A stretch of DNA of 7,069 nucleotides from an uncultured Pseudomonadota bacterium (GTDB lineage Bacteria; Pseudomonadota; Gammaproteobacteria; Burkholderiales; Usitatibacteraceae): contig CAMPHL010000133.1 of NCBI GenBank assembly GCA_946885905.1, forward strand, positions 1-7,069, read 5' to 3'. The position numbers were made by a program, and so were the translations under genes. Of this stretch, positions 1-6,510 are shown one piece after another. Each line of letters starts with the position of its first letter. Positions within the stretch are counted from its first letter, which is position 1. The notes under the pieces are model-generated. The model was not told the origin of the DNA, made no database searches, and saw only the letters and a list, made by a program, of their open reading frames with translations.

Positions 1-482
1 GCCGCATCGGCATCGCGCGCGCCCTGGCCGTCCAGCCGCGGTTCCTCGTCTGCGACGAGGCGGTCGCCGCCCTCGACGTTTCCATCCAGGCGCAGGTCCT
101 GAACCTCTTCATCAGGCTGCGCGAGGATCTCGGGCTCACGTACCTGTTCATCAGCCACGACCTGGGCGTGATCCGGCATGTTTCCGACCGGGTGATGGTG
201 ATGTACCTCGGTCGCGTGGTCGAATCCGGCCCCACGCAAGAGCTGTACGAAAGGCCCAACCATCCCTACACGGAAGCGCTCATCGCGGAAATCCCCCGGA
301 TCGAGGCTCGGCGGCGGACGTACGTCCCGGTTCGCGGCGAGATCCCGTCGCCCCTCGCGCCTCCGAGCGGTTGCCATTTCCATCCGCGATGCCCCAAGGC
401 GAATGCGCGGTGCCGCGAAGAGGTTCCGGCGCTGCGGGAAATCGCTCCCGGCCGCCAGTCAGCATGCCACCTGAACGATTGA
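1..482 (+). CDS. Peptide ABC transporter ATP-binding protein (Dpp/Opp type), 3' part
   Basis: This is the C-terminal part (159 codons, first full codon at base 3) of an ATPase that powers a dipeptide/oligopeptide/nickel-type importer at the inner face of the cytoplasmic membrane. The 5' end, with Walker A and most of the signature motif, lies outside the window. Visible in order are RIGIARAL, which normally follows the LSGGQ signature; Walker B with catalytic Asp18-Glu19 (FLVCDE, numbered from the first visible codon); the D-loop (AALD); and the switch histidine His52 in FISHD. The C-terminal oligo_HPY extension follows, with HPYTEAL and the Cys-containing GCHFHPRCP motif. These features point to the DppD/DppF/OppD/OppF group rather than other ABC ATPases. 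Walker B reads DEAVAALD rather than the usual DEPVSALD, but the catalytic residues remain. The gene ends 7 bases before the amidohydrolase gene, so it is probably cotranscribed with it. Which of the two ATPase paralogues it is, and the true substrate, cannot be told. Confidence 0.93.
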   Translation, partial: RIGIARALAVQPRFLVCDEAVAALDVSIQAQVLNLFIRLREDLGLTYLFISHDLGVIRHVSDRVMVMYLGRVVESGPTQELYERPNHPYTEALIAEIPRIEARRRTYVPVRGEIPSPLAPPSGCHFHPRCPKANARCREEVPALREIAPGRQSACHLND

Positions 483-489
483 TGCCATC

Positions 490-1473
490 ATGGAAGCCAT
501 GTTCACCCTGACCCCACCCCGCTGCGGGCACGTGCCGCTCGTCCTCGATTCACCGCACAGCGGCAATGAGTACCCGGACGACTTCCGCTTCTCGCTGCCC
601 CAGGAGGCATTGCGCCAGGCGGAGGACAGCTACGTGGACGAGCTGTACGCGGCCGGCCCGGACGTCGGCGCGACACTCATCGCCGCGCGCTTCCCGCGCA
701 GCTACATCGACCCCAACCGCTCGGTGTTGGACATCGATGCGTCGCTGCTCGAGGCGCCGTGGCCGGGCCCCGCCGTTCCCAGCCCCAAGACCGCCCGCGG
801 CATCGGGCTCATCTGGAGGGTCCTGGACACCGGCGAGCCGATCTACGCGCGCAAGCTCACCGTCGACGAGGTCAAGCAACGCATCGTGCGCTATCACCAG
901 CCTTACCAGCGCGCGGTCAAGGACGCGCTCGACCGCGCCTACGAGCACTTCGGCTCGGTATGGCATCTGAATCTGCACTCCATGCCGGCGGTGAGCAGCG
1001 CGGTCTCCGAGGAAGGGCCCGGCAAATCGCGCGCCGACTTCGTGCTCGGCGACCGGGACGGCACGACGTGCGAGCCCGAATTCACGGCTGTGGTGCGCCA
1101 GAAGCTGCAGGCGATGGGCTATGAGGTGAAAGTGAACGATCCGTACAAGGGCGTCGAGCTGGTGCGCGCGTTCTCCGACCCCAAGGCGGGCCGGCACAGC
1201 CTGCAGATCGAGGTCAACCGGCGCCTGTACATGGACGAGCGGACGCGCGAACGCAACGCCGGCTTCCGTGCGCTCGCAGCGAACCTCACGCAGCTGCTCG
1301 AGGCGGTGGCGGCATACGCTGCCGAGCGCGGCTCGCACGCGTGCGAGCACCATGGCCATCACCATCATGATCATGGGCACGACCACGATCACCACCACCA
1401 CGGCCACGACCACGAGCATGACCATTCGCACGAACAATCCCACGGCCGGAAGGGCCATCGTCATGAGCACTGA
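490..1473 (+). CDS. N-formylglutamate amidohydrolase-family zinc hydrolase with His-rich tail
   Basis: The product (327 aa) belongs to the N-formylglutamate amidohydrolase family (FGase). Family members hydrolyse N-formyl-L-glutamate, or related N-formyl/N-acyl amino acids, to the free amino acid in the cytoplasm using a bound metal. Family hallmarks are the N-terminal SPHSG (His23), SYIDPNRS (Asn76, Arg77), GIGLIWR (104-110), NLHSM (His163), ADFVLGDR (182-189) and LQIEVNR (Glu241). His23, His163 and Glu241 are the likely metal and catalytic residues by analogy with the related zinc carboxypeptidase-like fold. The catalytic part ends near residue 280, and residues 283-327 form a histidine-rich extension described separately. 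Start: ATG 490 has no clear Shine-Dalgarno and lies 7 bases after the ABC gene stop, so reinitiation is likely; ATG 499 is an in-frame alternative. There are no hut genes nearby, so a role in histidine breakdown (HutG) is not supported. The transporter context favours hydrolysis of imported N-acyl compounds. Confidence 0.88.
   Translation: MEAMFTLTPPRCGHVPLVLDSPHSGNEYPDDFRFSLPQEALRQAEDSYVDELYAAGPDVGATLIAARFPRSYIDPNRSVLDIDASLLEAPWPGPAVPSPKTARGIGLIWRVLDTGEPIYARKLTVDEVKQRIVRYHQPYQRAVKDALDRAYEHFGSVWHLNLHSMPAVSSAVSEEGPGKSRADFVLGDRDGTTCEPEFTAVVRQKLQAMGYEVKVNDPYKGVELVRAFSDPKAGRHSLQIEVNRRLYMDERTRERNAGFRALAANLTQLLEAVAAYAAERGSHACEHHGHHHHDHGHDHDHHHHGHDHEHDHSHEQSHGRKGHRHEH
1336..1470 (+). other. Histidine-rich C-terminal tail of the amidohydrolase
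   Basis: Residues 283-327 of the amidohydrolase contain 23 histidines out of 45 residues, mostly in HD, HE and HG pairs and HHHH runs, with one Cys (285). The last residues (GRKGHRHEH) also carry basic charge. By analogy with His-rich regions of UreE, HypB and ZnuA-type proteins, such a stretch can bind several Zn, Ni or Cu ions for storage or delivery to the active site; that function is inferred here. The reading frame is continuous with the catalytic domain and ends in TGA at 1471-1473. The DNA is correspondingly low in complexity (repeated CAC/CAT and GAC/GAT codons) and may vary in length between strains. Confidence 0.9.
1448..1454 (+). promoter_or_regulatory. Shine-Dalgarno site for the AstE-like gene
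   Basis: GGAAGGG lies 8 bases before ATG 1463 and is the clearest ribosome binding site near this junction. It lies inside the last codons of the amidohydrolase His tail. It decides the start of the downstream gene: the same frame stays open far upstream, but there it would encode only a Thr/Ile/Met-rich shadow of the His tail. Confidence 0.7.
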
Positions 1474-2434
1474 ACCCAAACGCTCCATTCGTGTCGAGCT
1501 GAGCGCGCCGGATATCTCGCCGCACCGCCAGTCGGCCACCGCGGTCGAGTACGTCCACACGTTCGACAGCGGGGCCGCGGGACCCCATGTGATGGTGAAC
1601 GCGCTCACGCACGGCAACGAGATCTGCGGCGCGATCGTGGTCGATCGGCTGCTGCGCCAGGGCGTGCGGCCGCGGCGCGGGAAGCTCACGCTCTCGTTCG
1701 CAAACGTGTCGGCATTCCTGCGGTTCGATCCCGGCAATCCCTACGCGACGCGTTTTGTCGACGAGGACTTCAACCGGGTGTGGACGCCCGCGCGCCTCGA
1801 CGGATCGGCGCACAGCGTGGAGCTCGATCGGGCCCGGCAGCTGCGGCCATTCGTCGATGCAGCCGACTATTTGCTCGACATCCATTCCATGCTCGAGCCC
1901 AGCCCGCCCGTGATGATTTCCGGTCCGCTGGACAAGGGCATCCGTTTCGCATTCGAAGTCGGCGTCCCGCAGCACGTGGTAAGCGACGTGGGCCACGCCA
2001 ACGGCACGCGAATGCGCGACTACGGGGAATTCGGCGATCCGGCGAGCCCCAGGAACGCGCTGCTGGTCGAGTGCGGCCAGCACTGGGAGCGTGCCGCCGA
2101 GCAGGTCGCGTGGCAGACGACCTGGCGCTTCCTGTCCGTCCTGGACGTGGTCGACCCGACGGCCGCCGCCCGCGAGATCGACAGGAACGTGCCACGACAA
2201 AAGCTCATTCGCGTGACAGACGCGGTGGTCGCCAATTCTCCGGGCTTTCGCTTCGCCCGCCCATTCTCGGGACTGGAGGTCGTGGAGCGCGCCGGCGACG
2301 TGATCGCGTGGGACGGCGACCAGCCCGTGCGGGCGCCGTACGACAACTGCGTGCTGATCATGCCCGTGCCGAACAACGTGAAGACGGGCCTCACGGCGGT
2401 ACGGCTGGGACGCCTCGAAACGGCTCCCGCCTAG
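1463..2434 (+). CDS. AstE/AspA-family zinc hydrolase (succinylglutamate desuccinylase/aspartoacylase-like)
   Basis: The product (323 aa) is a cytoplasmic metallohydrolase of the AstE/AspA (M14-like) family, which cleaves N-acyl groups such as succinyl, acetyl or aspartyl-linked acyl from amino acids. The zinc-site motifs are intact: THGNE (His50, Glu53) supplies two ligands, LLDIHSM (His141) the third, and LLVECG (Glu203) the catalytic glutamate. DEDFNRVW (Asn104-Arg105) matches the substrate carboxylate-binding Asn-Arg pair of the family. The C-terminal part (about 245-320) looks like the beta-rich lid domain of this family. ATG 1463 is chosen for its Shine-Dalgarno; it overlaps the amidohydrolase gene by 11 bases, which implies translational coupling. 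Subfamily cannot be fixed: AstE (arginine succinyltransferase pathway), DoeB-like N-acetyl-diaminobutyrate deacetylase and uncharacterised deacylases all fit. No other ast or doe genes are in view, so no symbol is given. Confidence 0.86.
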   Translation: MSTEPKRSIRVELSAPDISPHRQSATAVEYVHTFDSGAAGPHVMVNALTHGNEICGAIVVDRLLRQGVRPRRGKLTLSFANVSAFLRFDPGNPYATRFVDEDFNRVWTPARLDGSAHSVELDRARQLRPFVDAADYLLDIHSMLEPSPPVMISGPLDKGIRFAFEVGVPQHVVSDVGHANGTRMRDYGEFGDPASPRNALLVECGQHWERAAEQVAWQTTWRFLSVLDVVDPTAAAREIDRNVPRQKLIRVTDAVVANSPGFRFARPFSGLEVVERAGDVIAWDGDQPVRAPYDNCVLIMPVPNNVKTGLTAVRLGRLETAPA

Positions 2435-3721
2435 CTACCCGCCGGTCGCGTCGTCCGCCTTGCCGGACGGACGGATGCCGAGCTGCTTCAACTTGCGGTA
2501 GAGGTGCGTCCGCTCCAGGCCCACGCGGTCGGCAACGCGCGACATGTTGCCTTCCTCGCGCCGGATGTGGTGGAGGAAGTATTGCTTCTCGAACTGCTCG
2601 CGCGCATCGCGCAGCGGCAAGTCGAGCGACACGCCGACCTCGGTCGTGGCCTGCTCGCGCGGGCCCAGGCTGAACTCGCGCGCCACGCGGTTCACGTCGT
2701 CGGCGGTGATGTCGTTGGCCAGCGCCGTGAGCGCCAGCGTCTTCACGACGTTCTGCAGCACCGGCAGATTGCCCGGCCAATCGAGGTTGCGCATGACGTT
2801 GAGCGCGCTCACGGTGAGCGTGCGCAGCGGTACCTCGTTGGCATCGATGAGCTGCGTGAGCAGCGTCGCAGCGATGTCGGGGATGTCCTCGGTGTGGTCC
2901 GAAAGCGCCGGGACGCGGATAGTCAGGCCGGAGAGCTGGTGGTAGAGCGCCGGCTCGAAGCGTCCGTCCTCGGCCATTTCGGAAATCGGAGCGGTAGTCG
3001 CGCAGATCAGGCGCACGTTGAACTTGTCGAGCTTGCCGAGAAGCTGGAGCAAGCCCTTCTGCTCGGCCTTGCCGAACGTGGCGATGTCGGGCAGGAAGAG
3101 CGTGCCGTCGCGCGCTTCATTCAGCGGCTCGAACGGGTTGGTCGCCAGCCAATCGGTTTCCTCGGGCACGACCCACGGCGTGTTGGCCAGGTGCAGGTGG
3201 CGCGCGCAGAGCTCGAACCCGCAACCGGCCTCGCCGATCAGCAGCACGGGAGTACGCAGGCGGCCCACCTGGTCCAGCCGCTGGCGCAATTCCTGCACGA
3301 TGCGTGCGCGGCCGAGGTTCACGAGCGTGAGCCCGGTCTTGGCGAGCGTCTTTCCTCCCGCGAGGGCCTTGCCGACGGTGGCCAGGAGCTTCGGCAGGCT
3401 GATCGGCTTCTCGAGGAAGTCGAAGGCGCCGATGCGGGTGGCCTCGACCGCCGAGTCGATCGTGCCGTGGCCGGACATCATGACGACCGGCATGGTGAGC
3501 AACCCGCTGCCCGCCCATTCCTTCAGCAGGGTGATCCCGTCGATGTCGGGCATCCAGATATCGAGGAGCACCAGGTCGGGCCTCGATTCCTTGCGCGCCG
3601 CCCGGGCCGCCTGGGCATTCTCGGCCAGGCGCACGCCATAGCCCTCGTCGCGCAGTATCTCGAACAGGAGCTCGCGAATGCCGACTTCGTCGTCGACGAC
3701 CAGGATCTGGTTGGCAGGCAT
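2435..3721 (-). CDS. ntrX: NtrX-like response regulator with a degenerate AAA+ domain
   Basis: The product (428 aa) is the response regulator partner of the adjacent NtrY kinase. The receiver (about 5-120) is intact: acidic pair Asp10-Asp11, phospho-acceptor Asp54 (VLLDIWMPD), Ser83 and Lys105 (FLEKPI). The central domain (about 135-355) is clearly derived from the NtrC-type AAA+ module but lacks its catalytic parts. Walker A reads GEAGCGFE, with Phe169 in place of Lys; Walker B reads TLFLPDI rather than LFLDEI; the GAFTGA loop is missing; the arginine-finger region reads RFEPALYHQL; and sensor II reads WPGNLPVL rather than WPGNVREL. A Fis-type helix-turn-helix (about 368-416, MSRVADRVGLERTHLYRKL) ends the protein. 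It should bind DNA in response to phosphorylation but not remodel sigma54 polymerase. In other bacteria NtrYX affects nitrogen, nitrate and respiratory or redox genes. Start ATG 3721 lies 8 bases after the ntrY stop without a visible Shine-Dalgarno, suggesting coupling. Confidence 0.93.
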   Translation of the reverse strand: MPANQILVVDDEVGIRELLFEILRDEGYGVRLAENAQAARAARKESRPDLVLLDIWMPDIDGITLLKEWAGSGLLTMPVVMMSGHGTIDSAVEATRIGAFDFLEKPISLPKLLATVGKALAGGKTLAKTGLTLVNLGRARIVQELRQRLDQVGRLRTPVLLIGEAGCGFELCARHLHLANTPWVVPEETDWLATNPFEPLNEARDGTLFLPDIATFGKAEQKGLLQLLGKLDKFNVRLICATTAPISEMAEDGRFEPALYHQLSGLTIRVPALSDHTEDIPDIAATLLTQLIDANEVPLRTLTVSALNVMRNLDWPGNLPVLQNVVKTLALTALANDITADDVNRVAREFSLGPREQATTEVGVSLDLPLRDAREQFEKQYFLHHIRREEGNMSRVADRVGLERTHLYRKLKQLGIRPSGKADDATGG

Positions 3722-3729
3722 CTAGGGGT

Positions 3730-5850
3730 TCAGGCGGCCGCTTTGGGGGGCAACACGATGCTCACGTTGGCGCCATGGGGTTTGACATTCTCCACCAGGA
3801 TGCGCCCGTGGTGCTCGTCCACGATCTTCTTCACGATCGCGAGCCCCAGTCCCGTGCCCTTGGGCTTCGTGGTGACGTATGGCTCGAAGATCCGGCCCAT
3901 CACGCCCTCGGCGATGCCCGAGCCATTGTCGCGCACGGTGAGAAGGACGCCCGCCGTTCCCTTGCTGGTGGCCACGAGGATGCGCGGCGAATTCACGCCC
4001 GTAAGGGCGTCGATCGCGTTCTGGAACAGGTTGTGCAGTACCTGGCGCAGCATGGCCGGATCCGCGTAGATCTGCGGCAAGTCCTCGGCGAGCCGCGCTT
4101 CGATGGTCACGCCCATGGATTCGTAGAGGACGAGCACTTCGCGCACCAGCTCGTTCAGCGTGAGGGCCCTGGCATTCATCCGCGAGGAATGGGCGTACTG
4201 CGTGAAGTCGTCGACCATGCCCTTCAACGCACCCACGTGGCTCACGATCGTCCCGGTCGCGCGCCGCAGCACGTCGGCCTCCGCGGGAGGCAGCTTGTCC
4301 TGCAGCTTGAGCTGCAGCCGTTCGGCGGAGAGCTGGATGGGCGTGAGCGGGTTCTTGATTTCGTGGGCCAGGCGCCGCGCCACTTCCCCCCAGGCCGCGT
4401 CGCGCTGGGCCTGGATGAGGTGAGTGATGTCGTCGAAGACCACGACGTAGCCGTTGTCGCCCCGCTGCCCGAGCTGGGTGCCGCGCAGGAGCAGCGTGCG
4501 CGGACCGTCGGCGCGGCGATACTCCATCTGCTCCTCCCACTGCTTCGTGCTCGAAGAGGCGAAATGCCGCAGCGCGATCTCGGCGAACGGCGCCACGGAC
4601 TGGACGTGCCGCGGCCATTCGGGCAGCTTGAGCCCATGGAACGCGCCGCCGGCCACACCGAGGATGTCGCTCGCGGCGGTGTTCATGGTCTTCACGTAGA
4701 GCCGCTCGTCGAAGGTGAGCACGCCCGAGGTGAGGTTCGACAGGATGCTCTCGAGGTAGGTCTTGGCGTTCTCCAGCTGCTGCTGGTTGCGCTCCATCAC
4801 CTCCGTCGCGTCGGCGATCTGGCGCGTCATCGTGTTGAACGACTGCGTGAGGACGCCGAACTCGTCGCGGCTCTTGACCGGGTTCAGCTTTGTGTAGTCG
4901 CCCTTGGCGATCGCGCGCGTGGCCTCGGCCAGGGCCGAGAGCGGTGCCGAGAGCTTCTCGGAGAGCACGAAGGCGAGCGCCAGGGCCGAGAAGAGCGTGA
5001 GCAGCATCGCGAGCGTGAGCGTGAGCCCGAAGACGCGCTTGAGGTTCACGCGCGCGAAGAGCAGGGCCTGGTAGTCCTTGAGGCCGGCCTCCACCATTTG
5101 CGCATCCTCGACCAGCGAAGTGGGGGCCCGCTGCAGCACCTGCAGGATGCGGATGTCGTCGGCGATGGTGAGCACGTTCACCGGCACCATCACGCGCAGG
5201 AAGATGCCCTTTTCGCCGATGGGTTCGATCTTGGCCACGCGCTGCTGCTGGCGCACCTGGCGCAGGACATCCGGGCCCGGCAAGTCCGGCAGGAGCGCCA
5301 CGGGCTCCGAGCCGGACTGCGCGATGATGCGCCCGCGCGTGGTGAGCAGCGTCGCGTCCTCCACGGAGTGCTGCTCGCGCAGCCGGTTGAGCGTCGCCGC
5401 TTCCACGGCCTGCGACTGCGCGAGCGCGATCGCCATGGCCTCGCCTTTCTTCTCCAGCTCCTTCAACTGGCTCTCGAGCGCGTTGCGCGCGAGCTGGATG
5501 CCGCGGTTCAGGGATTCGTCGAGGCGCACCTCGAACCACGAATCGATCGAGCGCTGCAGGAACTGGAACGAGATCGCGTACACCAGGCCGCCGGGGATGA
5601 GGGCCATGAGCGCGAACACACCCATCAGTCTCAGCGTGAGCTTGGAGCCGAAAACCCGCTCGCGCAGCTTCCTGCGCAACGTGAGCAGCTGGTAGGCGAT
5701 GAGGACCATGAGGCCCGAGGCGAGGCCCACGCCGAGGTAGAGCAGCAGCTGGTAATTGCGCGCGAACAGCGCCGTGTTCGCGGAAGCCTCCGACATCAGG
5801 TACACCAGCGCCGCGCCGGCGACCACGCAGAGGAAGATCAGCGGCTTCAT
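3730..5850 (-). CDS. ntrY: NtrY-like membrane sensor histidine kinase
   Basis: The product (706 aa) senses an unknown signal and phosphorylates NtrX. Predicted membrane segments are at about 3-20, 33-57, 74-97 and 273-296. The third carries the LIPGGLVYAISF...SWF signature typical of NtrY. Residues about 99-272 form the periplasmic sensor region. HAMP follows (about 297-350), then PAS (about 364-480), HisKA with phospho-acceptor His496 in LAHEIKNPLTP, and HATPase with the N box (LHNLFQNAIDAL, Asn611), DNGSG (641-645), FEPY (655-658) and GTGLGL (665-670). All kinase motifs are intact, and length and domain order match the family. ATG 5850 is chosen because it overlaps the DUF4390 stop as ATGA; an in-frame ATG at 5874 would add 8 residues. 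The gene sits between the DUF4390 gene and ntrX in one operon. The natural ligand is unknown. Confidence 0.96.
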   Translation of the reverse strand: MKPLIFLCVVAGAALVYLMSEASANTALFARNYQLLLYLGVGLASGLMVLIAYQLLTLRRKLRERVFGSKLTLRLMGVFALMALIPGGLVYAISFQFLQRSIDSWFEVRLDESLNRGIQLARNALESQLKELEKKGEAMAIALAQSQAVEAATLNRLREQHSVEDATLLTTRGRIIAQSGSEPVALLPDLPGPDVLRQVRQQQRVAKIEPIGEKGIFLRVMVPVNVLTIADDIRILQVLQRAPTSLVEDAQMVEAGLKDYQALLFARVNLKRVFGLTLTLAMLLTLFSALALAFVLSEKLSAPLSALAEATRAIAKGDYTKLNPVKSRDEFGVLTQSFNTMTRQIADATEVMERNQQQLENAKTYLESILSNLTSGVLTFDERLYVKTMNTAASDILGVAGGAFHGLKLPEWPRHVQSVAPFAEIALRHFASSSTKQWEEQMEYRRADGPRTLLLRGTQLGQRGDNGYVVVFDDITHLIQAQRDAAWGEVARRLAHEIKNPLTPIQLSAERLQLKLQDKLPPAEADVLRRATGTIVSHVGALKGMVDDFTQYAHSSRMNARALTLNELVREVLVLYESMGVTIEARLAEDLPQIYADPAMLRQVLHNLFQNAIDALTGVNSPRILVATSKGTAGVLLTVRDNGSGIAEGVMGRIFEPYVTTKPKGTGLGLAIVKKIVDEHHGRILVENVKPHGANVSIVLPPKAAA

Positions 5851-6434
5851 GGGGTGATCGTCCAGCGATGCCAATCGGAATCCAGCGTCCAGTCACGCGA
5901 GGAGATCGCGTTCAGCTGGAACGGCTTTGGCAGCTGGGCGGTGTCCAGGCGCATTCGTACCGACGCCTGATAGACCTGGTCCTTTTTGAGCGCGCCTTTG
6001 TCTGCGACGTGCCACCCGCGCACGCGCGACAGCACGCGGGTGACTTCTTCGAACCGGGTGAAGTTCTGGTAGACGCTCCCCACCGACAGCCGGTACTGGC
6101 GCAACAGGGGCGTATAGCTGATGCGGTACGTCTGCGAGAGAACCACGGGCTTTTCGTCGAACCAGTACCAGCGCGGGCGCGAGAGCTCGAACTCGACGAC
6201 GAAGTAGAGCGGCACGCCGCGGTTCACCGCCTCCTCGAGGCGCTGGCTGAACTGGACGTCGAATGCCGCCTCGAGCGCCCATGCATCCTCCGTTGGCTCG
6301 ATGGTCGCGGAGGTAACCGAAATGCCTTCGCCGCGCACGAGGGGGGCCGCGACGAGCAAGGAGAGCGCGAGCATGCCTGCGCGCATCAAAGCGCATGCGG
6401 AAAGCAACGAACGCATCGGCATGGCTCGGCTCAT
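5847..6434 (-). CDS. Secreted DUF4390 family protein
   Basis: This 195-aa protein matches the DUF4390 family, found upstream of ntrY in many Betaproteobacteria. No biochemical role is established that I know of. The N-terminus is a signal peptide: basic residues, a hydrophobic stretch (about 19-33, MLALSLLVAAPLV) and a likely cleavage site after about Gly35. The mature domain has conserved-looking features: GVPLYFVVEFEL (73-84), RPRWYWFDEK (86-95), YRISYTPLLRQYRLS (103-117), and the C-terminal LPKPFQLNAISSRDWTLDS (168-186). The start is uncertain: ATG 6434, 6422 and 6416 are all in frame, none has a convincing Shine-Dalgarno, and each would leave a usable signal peptide. The 4-base ATGA overlap with ntrY suggests coupled translation. 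Because this protein should be exported and NtrY has a periplasmic sensor region, a functional link between them is plausible but inferred. Confidence 0.9.
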   Translation of the reverse strand: MSRAMPMRSLLSACALMRAGMLALSLLVAAPLVRGEGISVTSATIEPTEDAWALEAAFDVQFSQRLEEAVNRGVPLYFVVEFELSRPRWYWFDEKPVVLSQTYRISYTPLLRQYRLSVGSVYQNFTRFEEVTRVLSRVRGWHVADKGALKKDQVYQASVRMRLDTAQLPKPFQLNAISSRDWTLDSDWHRWTITP

Positions 6435-6481
6435 CGCCCTGGCAAGGCCTTTCGAGGTTCCTGCACCGCAGTGTGGCGTCC

Positions 6482-6510
6482 GCGATACAGGTGTATCAAT
6501 TTACCATCAA
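6482..6510 (-). promoter_or_regulatory. Candidate sigma70-like promoter for DUF4390-ntrY-ntrX
   Basis: On the minus strand TTGATG (6510-6505) and TATCGC (6487-6482) are separated by 17 bases, matching the -35 and -10 boxes at 4/6 and 3/6 positions. This is the most AT-rich part of the 133-base gap between fmt and the DUF4390 gene and lies about 50 bases upstream of the first possible start codon. TTGAT also occurs twice, 11 bases apart (about one helical turn). The match is weak, and readthrough from fmt may be the main source of transcription. Confidence 0.3.
6484..6497. promoter_or_regulatory. Perfect palindrome GATACA-GG-TGTATC, candidate operator
   Basis: The two 6-base arms are exact inverted repeats separated by GG (CC on the minus strand). 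The palindrome lies between fmt and the DUF4390 gene and overlaps the candidate -10 box, a usual position for a repressor or autoregulator site. It is not a known FNR or NtrC consensus. The arms are short, so chance is possible. Confidence 0.35.

Noticed and set aside
54..77. Altered Walker B/D-loop of the ABC ATPase (DEAVAALD), considered as a sign of an inactive subunit
   Set aside because: The catalytic Asp-Glu, the D-loop Asp and the switch His are all present; Pro-to-Ala and Ser-to-Ala changes here need not inactivate it.
482..511. Nine-codon frame starting at the ATG that overlaps the ABC gene stop (TGATG)
   Set aside because: It is out of frame with the amidohydrolase, has no Shine-Dalgarno, and is most likely chance.
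1336..1470. Low-complexity CAC/CAT-GAC/GAT DNA considered as a tandem repeat or CRISPR-like array
   Set aside because: There is no regular repeat-spacer unit; the pattern is explained by the His/Asp-rich coding sequence.
2452..2469. Hairpin CGTCCG-N6-CGGACG just after the AstE-like stop, considered as a terminator
   Set aside because: There is no following T-run on either strand and it lies within ntrX coding sequence; a 6-bp stem is common by chance in GC-rich DNA.
3722..5896. Same-strand 724-codon frame covering ntrY
   Set aside because: It is an Arg/Ala/Pro-rich frame-shifted shadow of ntrY, which has all kinase motifs in its own frame.
3775..5970. Very long plus-strand open frame (731 codons) opposite ntrY and the end of DUF4390; similar long antisense frames at 2504-4069 and 550-1737
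   Set aside because: These are rich in Arg, His, Leu and Glu with no recognisable domain and lie opposite genes with full motif support. Such frames are expected from codon bias in GC-rich DNA.
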